Shown piece after piece: positions 48,672 through 64,000 of a DNA stretch of 64,000 nucleotides. The position numbers and the translations under genes are program-made. Each line of letters begins with the position of its first letter. Within the stretch, counting starts at the first letter, position 1. This stretch comes from Orthonyx spaldingii (Eukaryota > Chordata > Aves > Passeriformes > Orthonychidae), in NCBI GenBank assembly GCA_013397795.1, contig VZTJ01003534.1, positions 1,062,577-1,126,576 of the forward strand, in the 5' to 3' direction. The notes under the pieces were generated by a model. It did not search any database, was not told the DNA's origin, and worked only from the letters and a program-made list of their open reading frames with translations.

Positions 48672-51600
48672 GTAGAGTACAACAACAGACCCTCCTCCCC
48701 TCCCCACCAAGAAATGTACTAATAACCATGCCTGAAATGTAATTCAATTTATTTTTAGCTTTATTTTTATTTGCTTTATTCATCAGAAAGAGAGGTTTAC
48801 TAAACTACATTTCAGTGGCTTCTGTTTCCTTTGCTGGCATGTGTACAATGTGCTTAATTATCCTGGCTTGAGAGTCTGAGCTATTAATTCTAATTACAAA
48901 GACATATTAGAAGTGGCTGCTTTTTTACCCAGTTCAGTGATTTTTTTTTTTTCCTTTTCATGTTTATAACTGATCCTATTTTCCTAATAGGCATTTCTCT
49001 TGGAATTGGGCTGCTAACAACTTATGTGTATGCAAACAAAAGCATAGTAAATCAGGTTTTTCTGAGAGTAAGTATCACCCTATGCAATAAAATTCTTTAA
49101 GACTTAAACAAGTTAATCCATTTTTAAAAGAAATGTGAATGGAGATAGTGGTTTATTTACTTAATAATATTAGGTATTGAGATGGAAGTAAAGTCTTAAT
49201 GCTTCTGTACAGGGGAGCTTCTCAGATAACAAGGTCTGCAGAATTCAAGAGGGTAGTTGTTTTCCCCTCTGAGTTTCACTATTGAAATCAGTTTTTTGTA
49301 AGTTATGGATTAACTTCTTAACTGTATGTGTGTAATGAGATAGCAGTCAACAGGTTAAATTTTCAGCTCTGTGTTCACTCCCAAAGGGAAACCTGTCGTT
49401 TCTTCAGAGTGGGGTGGGTTTTGATTGCCTTTAGAAAAAACCCTGGTACACCTAGAAATTGGCAGATTGAAAACATTAAAATTACTGCTTTCGTTGAGTT
49501 CTCCTATTTTACGTGGCCAAAACCCACTAAGATAAAGTCCTCTGGTAGTAACTGCTCAGGTGCACCAGACTTGGTGTTTGGGGATGTGTTTCAGCACTGA
49601 TTCTGAGGCAAGGACTGCAGTGTGTCTTTCCAATTCCCTTGCAGGAACGGTGCTCCAAGTTGCAATGCACTTGGTTACTGCTCTACCTGAGTGGCTCATC
49701 TCTCCTCTTGTATTACACCTTCCACTCTCAGGCCCTGTATCACAGGTAAGCAGAGAAACAGCTTTATCCCACCATCAATTACTCAGACGTTAACTGGGGA
49801 CACTTTATCTGCTGTTTTTCTTTAATTGTGGCATTGGCTTCTCTTTCACTTTAATCTCCATTCCTCCCCTCCGGCCAAACTGAACAGGTGCTGTCCTTAA
49901 AAACAGGACTTTGGAATTTTCTAGACTCCATACTCGACTTCACGGCACTCCCGTACCACAGAGAACATTCCTGCGTTTGATTCCCAGCTCTGACCCTCGG
50001 GAATACCAAACGTGGCATCCTGGGGCTCTGGAGTTTATGACTCAAACTGATTTTTCCCCCTTGACCATTCTGTAGCTGCAGCCTTGGCTGGAAATCAAAG
50101 GCCAAATGCCAAAATGGGCTCTGGAGGATGGGGGCTGTGATGAAGATTCAGCAGAGAAGGTTCCAGGTTGGAAAAGTTGTCAGAGATCCTCAATGATCCA
50201 TTTACAATGAGCAGTCCATTTTCTTAGCAAATGTTTTTCCTTTGTGTAAACCAGGTTTCCTCTTCTAATTAAACCTGCTGTGATAATCTCAGGCTACAGT
50301 TTCCTCTAAATAGGGTGCTCCAGTAACTTCTGATACTTCTTTTTGTAGCTTAATCTTCTTAAGCCCCACCGTGGATTTTATGAACTTCTGGGAGGTGCTT
50401 TGGATTGTGGGAGTCACAGACTTTATCCTGAAATTCCTCTTCATGGGCTTGAAGTGCTTTATTCTCCTGGTGCCTTCTTTTATCTTGTCCTTTAAATCCA
50501 AGGTAAGGAAACAAGCTATAGTTGTGCTTCCTTGTGAAGACTCTCTTATGGTAAAAGTAACTAATTATTAAATTCTACCCAGAGAAAAACCTTTAATTAA
50601 ATGTCTGTATATAATCCACCACTTCACTGTGGGCAAAAAAACCCTGTGGATTTCATGTTCTTCTCTGCTTGGTGCTAAAAAAGGTTTTCAGTCTGATCTG
50701 AAACAATTGCTTGTATTATATCATTGGATAAATGGGTTTATTTCTGTCTCCAAGTTGGGGGTTGAAGAAACCTTTTATTTTCTGCTCTGTAGGAATGTGT
50801 ACATGGGCAGTTGGCCTGGAGCAGCTGGAGCACAGCAAATTTTGTACATGCTCAACAAGAACTGTCAAGATTTTAAGATCTGCTCATGCGAACACCTGTT
50901 TTTTGCTGTCTCTTCAAAAATACTCCTGATTTTTCATTGTTGTTAGTAAACTTAAGGAATATTTGTGTCAGATCAAGGAATTTGATTCGTAGCTTAATTT
51001 CACAAATCAGTGAGGTTTAATAATTTTCTCAGGAGCTTACACTCATTGGTGGTGTATTTATTTTTATCTCCTTCCCAAGGTGAGGCAGGCAAAACCAATT
51101 ACATTTTATCTTAAAATTGCAATTACTAGTGCTGGTTCAGAAAAAATAACAAGTACAGTTTGATGTGGTAGCATTTGAACAGGATGTTTTGGGACGTTTT
51201 TATCTCTTATAATGTACCAGAACAAGTTCTTCTCAGGTACAACTGGCTTCTCTAAATACTGATTTATAATCAAGATCTCTAGTGATGTAACATGCAAAAA
51301 AGTTATTGAGAATTCCATTACACCAACTGTGGCTAAATTAAAGAAGGAAATCTGGTCAACAGTGGCAAACTCTGGCATCATGCAGTGTACATTACAGAAA
51401 GAGGTACAAACACAGTTTTAAGAAAAACTTACTTTATTTCCTTGAAAGCTGACCTAATATTTATGATTATACATGTACACACACAGAGTGTTCTATGCAG
51501 GACACTTGTATTTTGCTGCTCACTAATTTTTAGGGTTGTTACTGAACTCTGGTTCCATCCAGCTCCCCATGGCTTCTCTGCTGCCCCCCAGTTTTTATAT

Positions 51601-54063
51601 CACCCCATCCTTAAAGGAGTTTATTATCAGAAGAAACAAGTTTCTTTGACAGACACAAAACTGTTTAGGGGAAAGGCGTTTGTAATTTTTAAATATTATT
51701 ATTATTATTATTATTAATATTAATATTAATATTAATAGTATTATTATTATTAATATTATTAGTAGTAGTAGTAGTAATTGTTTGTTACTAAAAGAATGGG
51801 CCTTACTCTCACTTTTTAACCCTGAGTGCAGGACACGACTCTGGCTCATGACAAGCTGATCTCTGTAATTTGTGTTATTCTTTTTCATGTAATTTTACTT
51901 TTTTTAATGCGTATGAAATTAAGTCTGACAGTATTTTGAAGTAAGCAGGCATCTGCCAAGCCATCCCAATTTAGCCTATTAATTGATTTTCTGCAGTTCA
52001 GCAATCAACTCTTGTCACTGTTAGTGGGACAGCTATGCTGACACTCACCCTCTGATCTTTTTTTTTTGTGCTTCACAGTTAATTGTTTCATTATGAGAAG
52101 AAGCCACTCGAAAGAATAACGATGCATCTTTTCTCTGTATTTTGCAAACCCTTTGTGTTTTAAATCTTGAGCTATTCCTTTGCATGTCTTGCTTAGGGCT
52201 ACTGGTACATGCTGTTAGAAGAACTCTGCCAGTATTACCGTATGTTTGTCCCCATACCAGTTTGGTTCCGTTACCTCATGGCCCATGGGGAGCTGGACAC
52301 TGCACTGGGATGGACCCTTGGGGTACTGCTGGGCCTCCTCTACCTCATCCTCAAGGTATGGAAGCTTTACACTCTTCTCAAACTTCATATGAAATTCTCA
52401 AGTGGTTGTGCTGCAGGAATAATCACTGGAGGGTTACAGACACGACACATTTCTAGGAGTTCCCCTCTGAACTCACAGGCAACGTGGTGCTTCAGTTTTA
52501 CTCATGCAGCCTTCCAGGAAAACTGGCTCAGGACTCAAAACCATCTTTTCCTGGCAATGGATTGGGATTGCAAAGCAAAGAACACTGATCAAACCATCAG
52601 CAGATACTGAGGAAAAGAACTTGCAGAAATAAAGATAAAATCGAGGGCTAAAAGAATCACCATTTTCAGGAAAGCAGATTTTCTCTCTGCTGGAGAATCC
52701 TGTGTGATGCTAAACAAGTTAAATATATTCATACTGGCTCTCTGCTTCCCCAAACAGCTCGTCTGCCCCAAATGTAACCAGACTTGGGACAAGTTTGGCT
52801 TTGAACGTGATCCAAACTTCATCATGCTCTGGTACCTTAATTACAGGACTAAAGACCATTGCAAATATGATAATAATGCTGATATATTTGCACTCCAGTG
52901 CTTCATTTCAGAACCTCAGCACTCTTTCTTTTAAAAACCAGACATCCACTAGGAAAAACTTCAGCCTAAATTCTTAGTTTGGTAACATTTAAAATAGGGC
53001 CAGTCTGAACTATAGGTGTGCTCATGTTCCTTCCAACCTCCAACCAGCAGTGAGACTTCCAGCGTTGGAATCAAAACCTTGGGAGCTTTTTAGTTCACAG
53101 TGAAAAAATACTGAGCATAACTCAAGTTTTCTTTGCCATTTCAGCTCTTGAGCTTTTTTGGACAATGGAGAAACTTCAGGCAGGTCTTACGGATATTTTT
53201 TACACGCCCAGTGAGTACTGAATTCTCTTATGACAAAACCATAACCTCAATTTACATGAAAATCCTTCTAGAAATGCCTCATACCTATCCTTTGCATTGT
53301 TTTAGCAATAAACAAATGCATTTTTAAATTAAACCCTGTATACTCATTCTCCCATTTCAGAGTCTGAATTTCTTGACTGCATGAAAATGTTGTCACCTGA
53401 ACAACAACAAAATCACCCACAAAAAAAAATTTATTCTGCACATCCCTTCAGATAAAACGATGTGAAATAATCCTTTTTGTCCTGCTTCTACTTAAAAAAG
53501 TAGCAATGTTTCCTTGGATTAGGGATTTAAGTTTCCCTGACAGAGCAGCCCTTATTCCAAATTCCTTTCTGTCCTGCTATTTGGGTTTGGCTTTTTCATC
53601 CCCCTCAAAATTAATATTTGCTGAAAATCCCTTTGTTTTACAGCACTATGGGGTGCCAGCCAGCAAGAGGCAGTGCTCTGAATCTGATGATATTTGTTCC
53701 ATTTGCCAAGCTGAATTTCAGAAGCCTATTCTGCTGATCTGTCAGGTAATACACATAATCCCAATTTTTTTTTTTTTTTGAAAATTAAAGAATATTTTAA
53801 ACTACTGTTATACAAAGCAACATAAAATTAGATGATGATTATTTTTAGAAATCAGACTGTACAAATAACATACCACCTTATAAATGGAAGAGCTTAGAAG
53901 CTCTAAGTTGTCATTCTTTTCATTACAGCACACATTTTGTGAAGAATGCATCTCTTTATGGTTTAATAGAGAAAAAACCTGTCCACTCTGCAGAACTGTT
54001 ATTTCAGACCATGTTAACAAGTGGAAGGATGGAGCCACATCTATGCACCTGCAGATTTTCTAA
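48308..54063 (+). CDS. RNFT1: RNFT1 (RING finger and transmembrane domain-containing protein 1), complete
   Basis: RNFT1 is an ER-membrane RING-type E3 ubiquitin ligase. Eight coding exons join in frame (48308-48671, 48991-49067, 49645-49745, 50349-50502, 52197-52355, 53145-53210, 53644-53745, 53929-54063), giving 385 residues. Residues 1-95 are Ser/Gly/His-rich and probably cytosolic. Several hydrophobic segments follow (about 98-145, 155-172, 195-230 and 266-284). A C3HC4 RING ends the protein, with Cys325, Cys328, Cys340, His342, Cys345, Cys348, Cys359 and Cys362 all present. Landmarks include ISLGIGLLTTYVYANKSIV, GYWYMLLEELCQYYRMFVPI and HVNKWKDGATSMHLQIF. All introns are GT-AG. The ATG has A at -3 and matches the conserved MQ(A/P)N start; human annotation has a somewhat longer N-terminus, so an upstream start is possible. 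Convergent with RPS6KB1. Confidence 0.96.
48991..49067 (+). CDS. RNFT1: RNFT1 exon 3
   Basis: 77 nt after acceptor TTCCTAATAG, ending CTGAGA before GTAAGT. Encodes the strongly conserved ISLGIGLLTTYVYANKSIV segment plus NQVFLR. Confidence 0.96.
49645..49745 (+). CDS. RNFT1: RNFT1 exon 4
   Basis: 101 nt after CCCTTGCAG, ending before GTAAGC. Encodes ERCSKLQCTWLLLYLSGSSL followed by LLYYTFHSQALYH, a transmembrane segment. Confidence 0.96.
50349..50502 (+). CDS. RNFT1: RNFT1 exon 5
   Basis: 154 nt after TTTTTGTAG, ending AAATCCAAG before GTAAGG. Encodes LIFLSPTVDFMNFWEVLWIV and then GVTDFILKFLFMGLKCF, two adjacent hydrophobic segments. Confidence 0.96.
51693..51776. repeat. TTA/AAT/AGT trinucleotide microsatellite
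   Basis: About 84 bp of compound three-base repeat in RNFT1 intron 5, likely length-variable. Confidence 0.9.
52197..52355 (+). CDS. RNFT1: RNFT1 exon 6
   Basis: 159 nt after TTGCTTAG, ending CTCAAG before GTATGG. Encodes GYWYMLLEELCQYYRMFVPI, a loop, and the hydrophobic LGWTLGVLLGLLYLILK. Confidence 0.96.
53145..53210 (+). CDS. RNFT1: RNFT1 exon 7
   Basis: 66 nt after CCATTTCAG, ending CGCCCA before GTGAGT. Encodes LLSFFGQWRNFRQVLRIFFT plus RP, linking the membrane part to the RING. Confidence 0.95.
53644..53745 (+). CDS. RNFT1: RNFT1 exon 8 (first half of RING)
   Basis: 102 nt after TTTTACAG, ending TGTCAG before GTAATA. Encodes YGVPASKRQCSESDD and ICSICQAEFQKPILLICQ, supplying the first three zinc-binding cysteines. 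Confidence 0.96.
53929..54063 (+). CDS. RNFT1: RNFT1 exon 9 (second half of RING, stop)
   Basis: Acceptor CATTACAG at 53928. Encodes HTFCEECISLWFNREKTCPL with CRTVISDHVNKWKDGATS and the C-terminus MHLQIF, then TAA at 54061-54063. It carries the zinc-binding His and the last four Cys. Confidence 0.96.
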   Translation, partial: HTFCEECISLWFNREKTCPLCRTVISDHVNKWKDGATSMHLQIF

Positions 54064-54905
54064 AGCTTGTCAAACAACTCGGGTTCCACTTTGTTCATAC
54101 TGAGGTTTTTCAGTTTACTGCAGATTAAATTGTAGGTGGCACAAGGAAGGAGTTTCCAAATTGATGCTTCTCTGAAATGTTCCAGTATTTAAAACAGTGC
54201 AGAAAATGGTAACTTGACCTTTTTCAAGCAGAGAAAACTTAAGTTTTCAGAAGGAATGCAGAAAAGCCAGCATTGCTTCTCTTGTGATTCTCATAGGAAA
54301 CATTAAAACCCTTGAAATGTGCTGCATTACTTCTTAATTCAACATTTTATTTTAAAGGTTTAATAGGGTTCCAGACTGTACTAAACTGTATTTATCCTTC
54401 TAACATGACTCAACCCAAAAGGTCAACCTACTGATTTTATTAAGGTTATGAGCAAATTTTATATTCTGGACTACAGTGAGAATTAGAGCTGCTTGTCACT
54501 GTTGGCATTAAAGTCTTTAGTGCTTGCCCAGTAAATGAGAGAAATGAGATTATTAATGTACCTGGAACAGCATCTATTTCTCACTGCTCCTGTAGGTAAG
54601 CACAAGAATAAGATGTTTCCCCTTTAGGTTCTTGTAGGCTTCTAATGGATCCCTGGCTTAATCTTTTGGCTTTGCACCAACCACTGGTGTTAGTTTTTTA
54701 CTTAGCATTTTATAAAGCTGGTATTTTTAAGAGAAATCTTTAATACGATATTTTTGTCATAACAGGAACCAGATTTTCTTACAGGGGAGAATCTATTTTA
54801 TACTCTATTTGCAATTTGTAGTTTGCATAAAAATCAGAGAGAATAAATGCATTTGAATCTATTTGTTTGGTGCATGTTGAATAAAGAAAGATTTGTTATT
54901 GTTTT
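54064..54905 (+). other. RNFT1: RNFT1 3' UTR (probable extent)
   Basis: AT-rich sequence following the stop, ending after AATAAA hexamers at 54842-54847 and 54880-54885. The second is followed by a T/G-rich stretch (TTGTTATTGTTTTGG), a plausible cleavage region. The end is inferred from signals only. Confidence 0.6.
54880..54885 (+). terminator. RNFT1: Candidate RNFT1 poly(A) signal
   Basis: AATAAA with a downstream T/G-rich element; an alternative AATAAA lies 38 bases upstream at 54842. Confidence 0.55.
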
Positions 54906-56500
54906 GGTATTAACTCATGTGTAAGCACATAACTGCTCACTGCCAGGTATATTCTTCTTGTTAAAGAAAACAAAAACCCTTTAAATGTTACAATTCCTTC
55001 ATGATCAGTTTTTATGTTATTTCTGTCACTAACTTCTGTGTAACCTCACTTCTTCCCTGATTGTCTTTTTTTCACCTTGCAATGCAGGTAAGACTGAAAA
55101 CATCACTCAAAATTATTCTGTTACAGGAAAGTTACATTTAGTCACCATTAACTTGAGCTTGTCTTGCCTGAATTTAGAAAACTTGTAGAAAACTTGTAAA
55201 TTGAGGAAAAACAGTTAAAAAGTGAAACACTTACTTGAATAACCTTAAAGGTACAGCTCCAAATCCAGTATTCAAAATAAAAATCTAATGAGATGGGAGA
55301 TCCAAGCTAAGAAATATCATCACATCTGGCCTGTAAAGCTCACCAAGATTATTTTATGGAGCACAACAAAGTGTCAGTGCTTTAAGTCACCCCTGTTATT
55401 GTTGCTGATCCTTTGTCTACCACATTGTAGGAACAACTGGAATAAGAGTAGAGATTGATCAAAAACAGGGATCAGGGAACAATTTCTCTTCTTTTCTGTT
55501 GGTTTTTCTATCCAAACCCAGTAATATTAACAAAAGCAAAGAATAAAAAGGCATTTTGATCAACTGGTTTAGATTTACACTTCATGAATGAAACAAGTCA
55601 TCCTCATCTTAGTTAAGAGGGAAAAGAGGGAGTACCCACATCCAGGAGTGCCATCCTCTGATCCACTCCTGGGATGAAACCCCTGATTTCCATCACAGAC
55701 ACCCAGCAGGTCTGAGTCCGCAGGGACACACAAGGTGACAAATGACAATCAACAGCAACTTCTGAAGAGCCCAAGAGCCCAAGAACCCAGGGCAAAGTAC
55801 CAGAAGGGACCTCTTGAGTCCTTTAAGTTCTGAGGGAATTCCTTCTCCCTCTCCCATCAAAGCTCTCAGCAAAGACAATGATTTACATTCACTCCTATAC
55901 TCAGGGCCTACCTACTTCCTAAAATAAAAAGAAATAGGTCACTTGGATTAACATATGTTTAAATTTGCATTTAGCTGCTATTCACATCCACCTTATTCAG
56001 CACTGGAGGATATTTAGTTCCAGTAAACTGTGAGAGATGAAAACCAGAACAGGGATTACCTTTGTTTCTACTAAGGCAGCTGGAGGATGTTCTTGCAGAT
56101 GGATTTACTCTAGAAGAGAACAACTGGAGAAGTTTATATATGGGAACTGGATCTGCAGGTAAAATATTCAAGTAATTTTCCTTGTTCTTTATGATTTCTC
56201 CTTTGGCTACAGGATTTCCCTCTAAACTGGGAAAATGAAACAGCAACGAGCCTGCTGTAGAGACAGAACTTAAATAAACCAACCAAACCCCAAACATTGG
56301 CCCTAAAACCAGCACAGCCTCCTCAATGTTTGATGCACTTTTTGATGAACACTGAGAGCAGACTGGGAGTTAATATTAAAAAGAGAACAGACCCAAAATA
56401 AACTTCAACTGTACACTTTGAGTGGACTCAAATATTAAATGTTCTCCAGCAGTTCAGCTTTTAAACAGCATGGCAAAAAAAAAAAGGGATATTCAAAAGA
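54906..56500. other. Tail-to-tail interval between RNFT1 and RPS6KB1
   Basis: AT-rich sequence without recognisable exons. It may be partly 3' UTR of either gene, since alternative poly(A) use could extend either transcript here. Confidence 0.6.
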
Positions 56501-57159
56501 ACAATTGACTCGTTGATTTTTATCTTTTATTATGAGCTAATACCAGGATGACATTCAAATGTCAGATGGCACAATTAAGACAGTCTTGGTAGGAATTATT
56601 CCAGCATTCCCAAAATTACAATTTAGTACACGAATGGCGTCAAATGTATGCATCACTCCCACAGAGAAAAATTATGGAATTCTGAATATCTTATACCAGA
56701 ATAGTTTCTGCATCAAATGGGAAAAAGAAAAACTGCTGGTAACACAGCTGACCTAGAAACCTTTTCTGATAATGACCTGCAGAACAAAATATTTTCCTAT
56801 TTAACATCTAGTAAAAAAAAATATGACTTTTGTTCAAGTTTAAGATTTAATACTTTTATATAGTTAGCCACAACAGGTATTAACTTCAGTTTTACTATAT
56901 TTTTGTAATGCTACAAAAATTCTATAAAATCAAATTATAGTGAATTTTTCCGTGATTATAATTAAAAAAGCGCAGCTTGTACAAAATAAAAAAAATAAGA
57001 TTCTATACTCTAATGAAAAATTTAAGACATTTTTAAATGAACAAAAGAAAGCACTTGTTAAGCTCTCCAATATTCAATGCATTCTGCACTTATCTGAAAT
57101 AGCCAGACAGGAGCTAGAACTCCACTCCCCTTAGTTCACAACTAGTAATTTTGACACTA

Positions 57160-57176
57160 TTATATATATATATATA
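57160..57176. repeat. TA dinucleotide repeat
   Basis: Short alternating TA run in the probable RPS6KB1 3' UTR. Confidence 0.85.
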
Positions 57177-58474
57177 GAGGATCTATGTCTGATATCTTTA
57201 CAAATAAATACAGGATAAACCATATTGCATAGTGTGTGCTTGCTGTCTGAGTCACACTCCAAAAGTTTCACAGTTCTGGTAGGGAATTCAACTTAGAACC
57301 TATGGGATGGATCATGGACAGTACATGGAATTTCCTTGGAAAACTGATGAGTTGGGTTTGTAATTGATCAGTGAACTCAGACAAACAACTCTTGCCATTC
57401 TTGCCAGCCATTAAACCAATTCCTCTGGAATTCTATCCAGCCAAGCAAAAAGCAACTGTTAGCTGAAACTAGGACCAAGAGAGATCTGCCTCTAAAAAGT
57501 TCTTTTTTTTAAAATTTTTTTTTATTTTTTAATCAAGTTCCTTTATCCTCAGTGAATGTCAGGAAAGTCCAGGTGCTGTGTGTTTGCAGACAGGCCCAAA
57601 GCAAACACCCCTGGATTTTGGTTCCACAAAATCACCCGTGGCCACGTCACCAACTGAACAATGGCAATCTTCCAGTATGTCACTGTAAGGTAACTTGATT
57701 TTCCTGCTAAAACTAAAAAAAAAATAAAAATTTTAAGTTTTCCAACAAAAGCCTTATGAGGAAGAAAAAAAATACTAATTTTTGCTCAATCATAACCATT
57801 TTTTTTGTTGGTTCTTTGTTAGCATCAAGGTGTCACTGAATCCTTCTGCCTTGCCAATTTCAGCAAAGAGCACTGTGAGTGGATTCAATGCTTAGAGAAG
57901 AGTTCTATGGCTTGGATCCTATGGCTCAAAAAGATTCAGTATCCACAGAGTAAGCAGAATCTAGAATAAAAAAATCCCTACTTGTTGTGAAACACCAGAA
58001 GTAGACTTTGCACAGTTTGACTAAAGATAATGCAACGTGTGGCAGGCAAAAAGTGACAGGACTTGTATGCAGCTGCATGATCATCTCCACACACACGCAC
58101 ACACCACCCACACTCTAACTCTAGGGTAAAGCTCTGCAGATATTAACCCTTTCACCAGCTATGTTCATGGAAATGCTTTCTCTTTAAGGCAGGAAGTATT
58201 TAAAGTAAGGTAAAGTTTACCTTTATTTTATTCTTTGTACCTGTAAGTCAGTTGTACAGATCGTGACAATTTTAAAAACATAAATAGTGTCCTTAGAACA
58301 TGTTTGCTAAATTAAAAGTTTGCTAAAGTTCTGACCCACTGTGGAAGACATTCACTGAAAGGCCATTGAACACTTTTCTCATACAATCAGCAAATTTATT
58401 GCCCCAGCATAGAAAAAAATGTTGATAAATTTAGAAATGTATAATGGCAGGGAACTACCATAAGCAAAATTTCA

Positions 58475-58500
58475 TTATTAATAATAATAATAATAATAAA
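58475..58500. repeat. ATA trinucleotide microsatellite
   Basis: Short pure repeat in the probable RPS6KB1 3' UTR. Confidence 0.9.
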
Positions 58501-59585
58501 AAAAATCTCAAATTCTTACCCACTGGTTACAAAAATATTTCCTTACACTCTGGAGGATTTGTCTGTGTTTCCTGTGGTATTTCCTAGAGATTTCTACTGA
58601 CCTTGTGTTCTGCTGCACTGTTGATCTCTCTGTGGGTAAGAATCTGAGCTGTGTCCAGCTGAGGACCAGCGTGTACAAAAGTGATGTTTCCCAGTGAAAT
58701 GTCTGCTGAGGACAGGCATGAAATAAGCAGGACATGGCTTCCAGTTAAGCCTAGAACATAGCAGCACTGCTGTTTGATTAGATCCATTTGTCTTTGCAGG
58801 AATAAACAGGGATTTCAGCTGGGGAAGCAAGGGAAACAGTTCTCTCCCACCCCACGCTGCCAGGCTGGCCAGCGAGTGATTCCCTTATTGATTGGTTGGT
58901 TCATGAGGAGGAGAATCAGAACTAGAGCCTTGAACTTTCTTCACAGCAACCAATTAAGTTTGCCTTTTTCATTTTGGGATACTTTCCATAATGAGCTGAA
59001 TCAAAAAATCTATTTGAAAAATATATATTTTTTATATATATATATAAAAAAAACTCATTATGCTTTGAATGTGAAACACCAATTAAGTTTAGCTTTCCTC
59101 TTTGATTCCACCCCATTGTAGGAAACCGCTTAACGAGGCTTGCATGCTAATTACCCCTCAGCTGCAAGCCTGCAGGCATTCCAAACTCTGCCTAGTGAAA
59201 GGGCCAACCCTCCTCGACACATTCACGACTACACCAGTGATTCTGAAGCAACATCCTGCCCCTTAATACTGTCAGTTTCGAGCTCTCAAGCTGAAAGATC
59301 CTTGATAAGGTGAGAAGATGTCACTGGAATCAGTAAGATGATGTGCCTAGAGTTCTGCAATACCATTTGCTAAAGTTTGTTTGTTTTTTTTTTTTATGCA
59401 CCATTGATTGACAGGAAAAAAAAATCCATTTTTCTTTGCTTTCCAAGTCTCTCTGTGCAATGACCGACTCTTTGATACTGTCACTTTTTAAAAGTAAACC
59501 AAACAGGCCCTCAAATTTCAGCTTCAAGGGGGCTCATGGTCCGTTCTTGGTTTTCCACCTTCCAAGGCTCACAGAAATGGTGTTG

Positions 59586-63873
<4,288 letters not shown>

Positions 63874-64000
63874 TCACTTCAGGCATTTACAAAGCAGGTA
63901 AAGTTACTGCAAATAGGCACTGTTTGCATAAAAGCAGCTCATGTCTGTAGTCAACACAGCCTGAGAGCTGTGTTTTGGTTATTTCTTACTTGCAGTGTGT

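Larger units (their letters stand above)
48672..53928 (+). other. RNFT1: RNFT1 introns 2-8
   Basis: Seven short introns (183 to 1,694 bp). The longest, 50503-52196, contains a TTA/TAA/AGT trinucleotide repeat at 51693-51776. No additional exon, embedded RNA gene or mobile element was recognised. Confidence 0.8.
56526..59585 (-). other. RPS6KB1: RPS6KB1 3' UTR (extent uncertain)
   Basis: Sequence 3' of the RPS6KB1 stop on the minus strand. AATAAA on that strand occurs at several points (reverse complement at 58222, 57521 and 56526), so UTR lengths from about 1.4 to 3.1 kb are possible. It contains AT-rich hairpin-prone DNA at 58990-59060 and ATA or TA microsatellites at 58475-58500 and 57160-57176. 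Vertebrate RPS6KB1 messages are known for long 3' UTRs. Confidence 0.5.

Overview
The window is vertebrate nuclear DNA, most likely from a bird. It contains three split protein-coding genes with canonical GT-AG introns and encoded proteins almost identical to their vertebrate counterparts. It also has CR1 LINE tails of the sauropsid type, compact introns and sparse interspersed repeats. No bacterial, viral or CRISPR-type system was found, and no unknown protein-coding gene could be supported. Identifications rest on reading the translated exons against remembered family sequences; no search was run.

Left part (1-22.5 kb): the 5' end of MED13 on the minus strand. Exon 1 is at 20235-20300, exon 2 at 18139-18373 and exon 3 at 8721-8889. 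The first 8.7 kb lies in intron 3, and the rest of the gene continues off the left edge. A CpG island with purine-rich and CGG-repeat DNA covers its promoter. The same region holds the weakest assembly: an 89-base poly-A with one ambiguous base, and a 302-base N gap.

Middle (22.5-46.3 kb): about 24 kb between the divergently transcribed MED13 and RNFT1. It holds CR1 fragments, an A/C-rich low-complexity tract and possible homeodomain/POU-rich conserved non-coding DNA, but no recognisable exon.

Right part: RNFT1 on the plus strand (CpG-island promoter near 46.3-46.6 kb, coding exons 48308-54063) is complete and encodes a 385-residue multi-pass membrane RING E3 ligase. It meets, tail to tail, the 3' end of RPS6KB1 on the minus strand (six last coding exons between 59586 and 63807). 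These carry the end of the kinase domain, the turn and hydrophobic motifs and the autoinhibitory tail of S6 kinase 1. The 5' part of RPS6KB1 lies beyond the right edge.

The three genes act in different processes: Mediator-regulated transcription, ER-linked ubiquitylation and mTORC1 signalling. Their adjacency is positional. RNFT1 and RPS6KB1 are neighbours in human too, whereas MED13 lies about 2 Mb away there, so the MED13-RNFT1 spacing marks a synteny difference. The observations most worth a second look are a short perfect T-arm/B-box tandem in the MED13 CpG island, a strong-context uORF ending two bases before the MED13 start, a donor choice at RNFT1 exon 1 that changes its uORF, a cluster of TAATCCAG octamers, and a roughly 110-bp duplicated sequence in MED13 intron 3.
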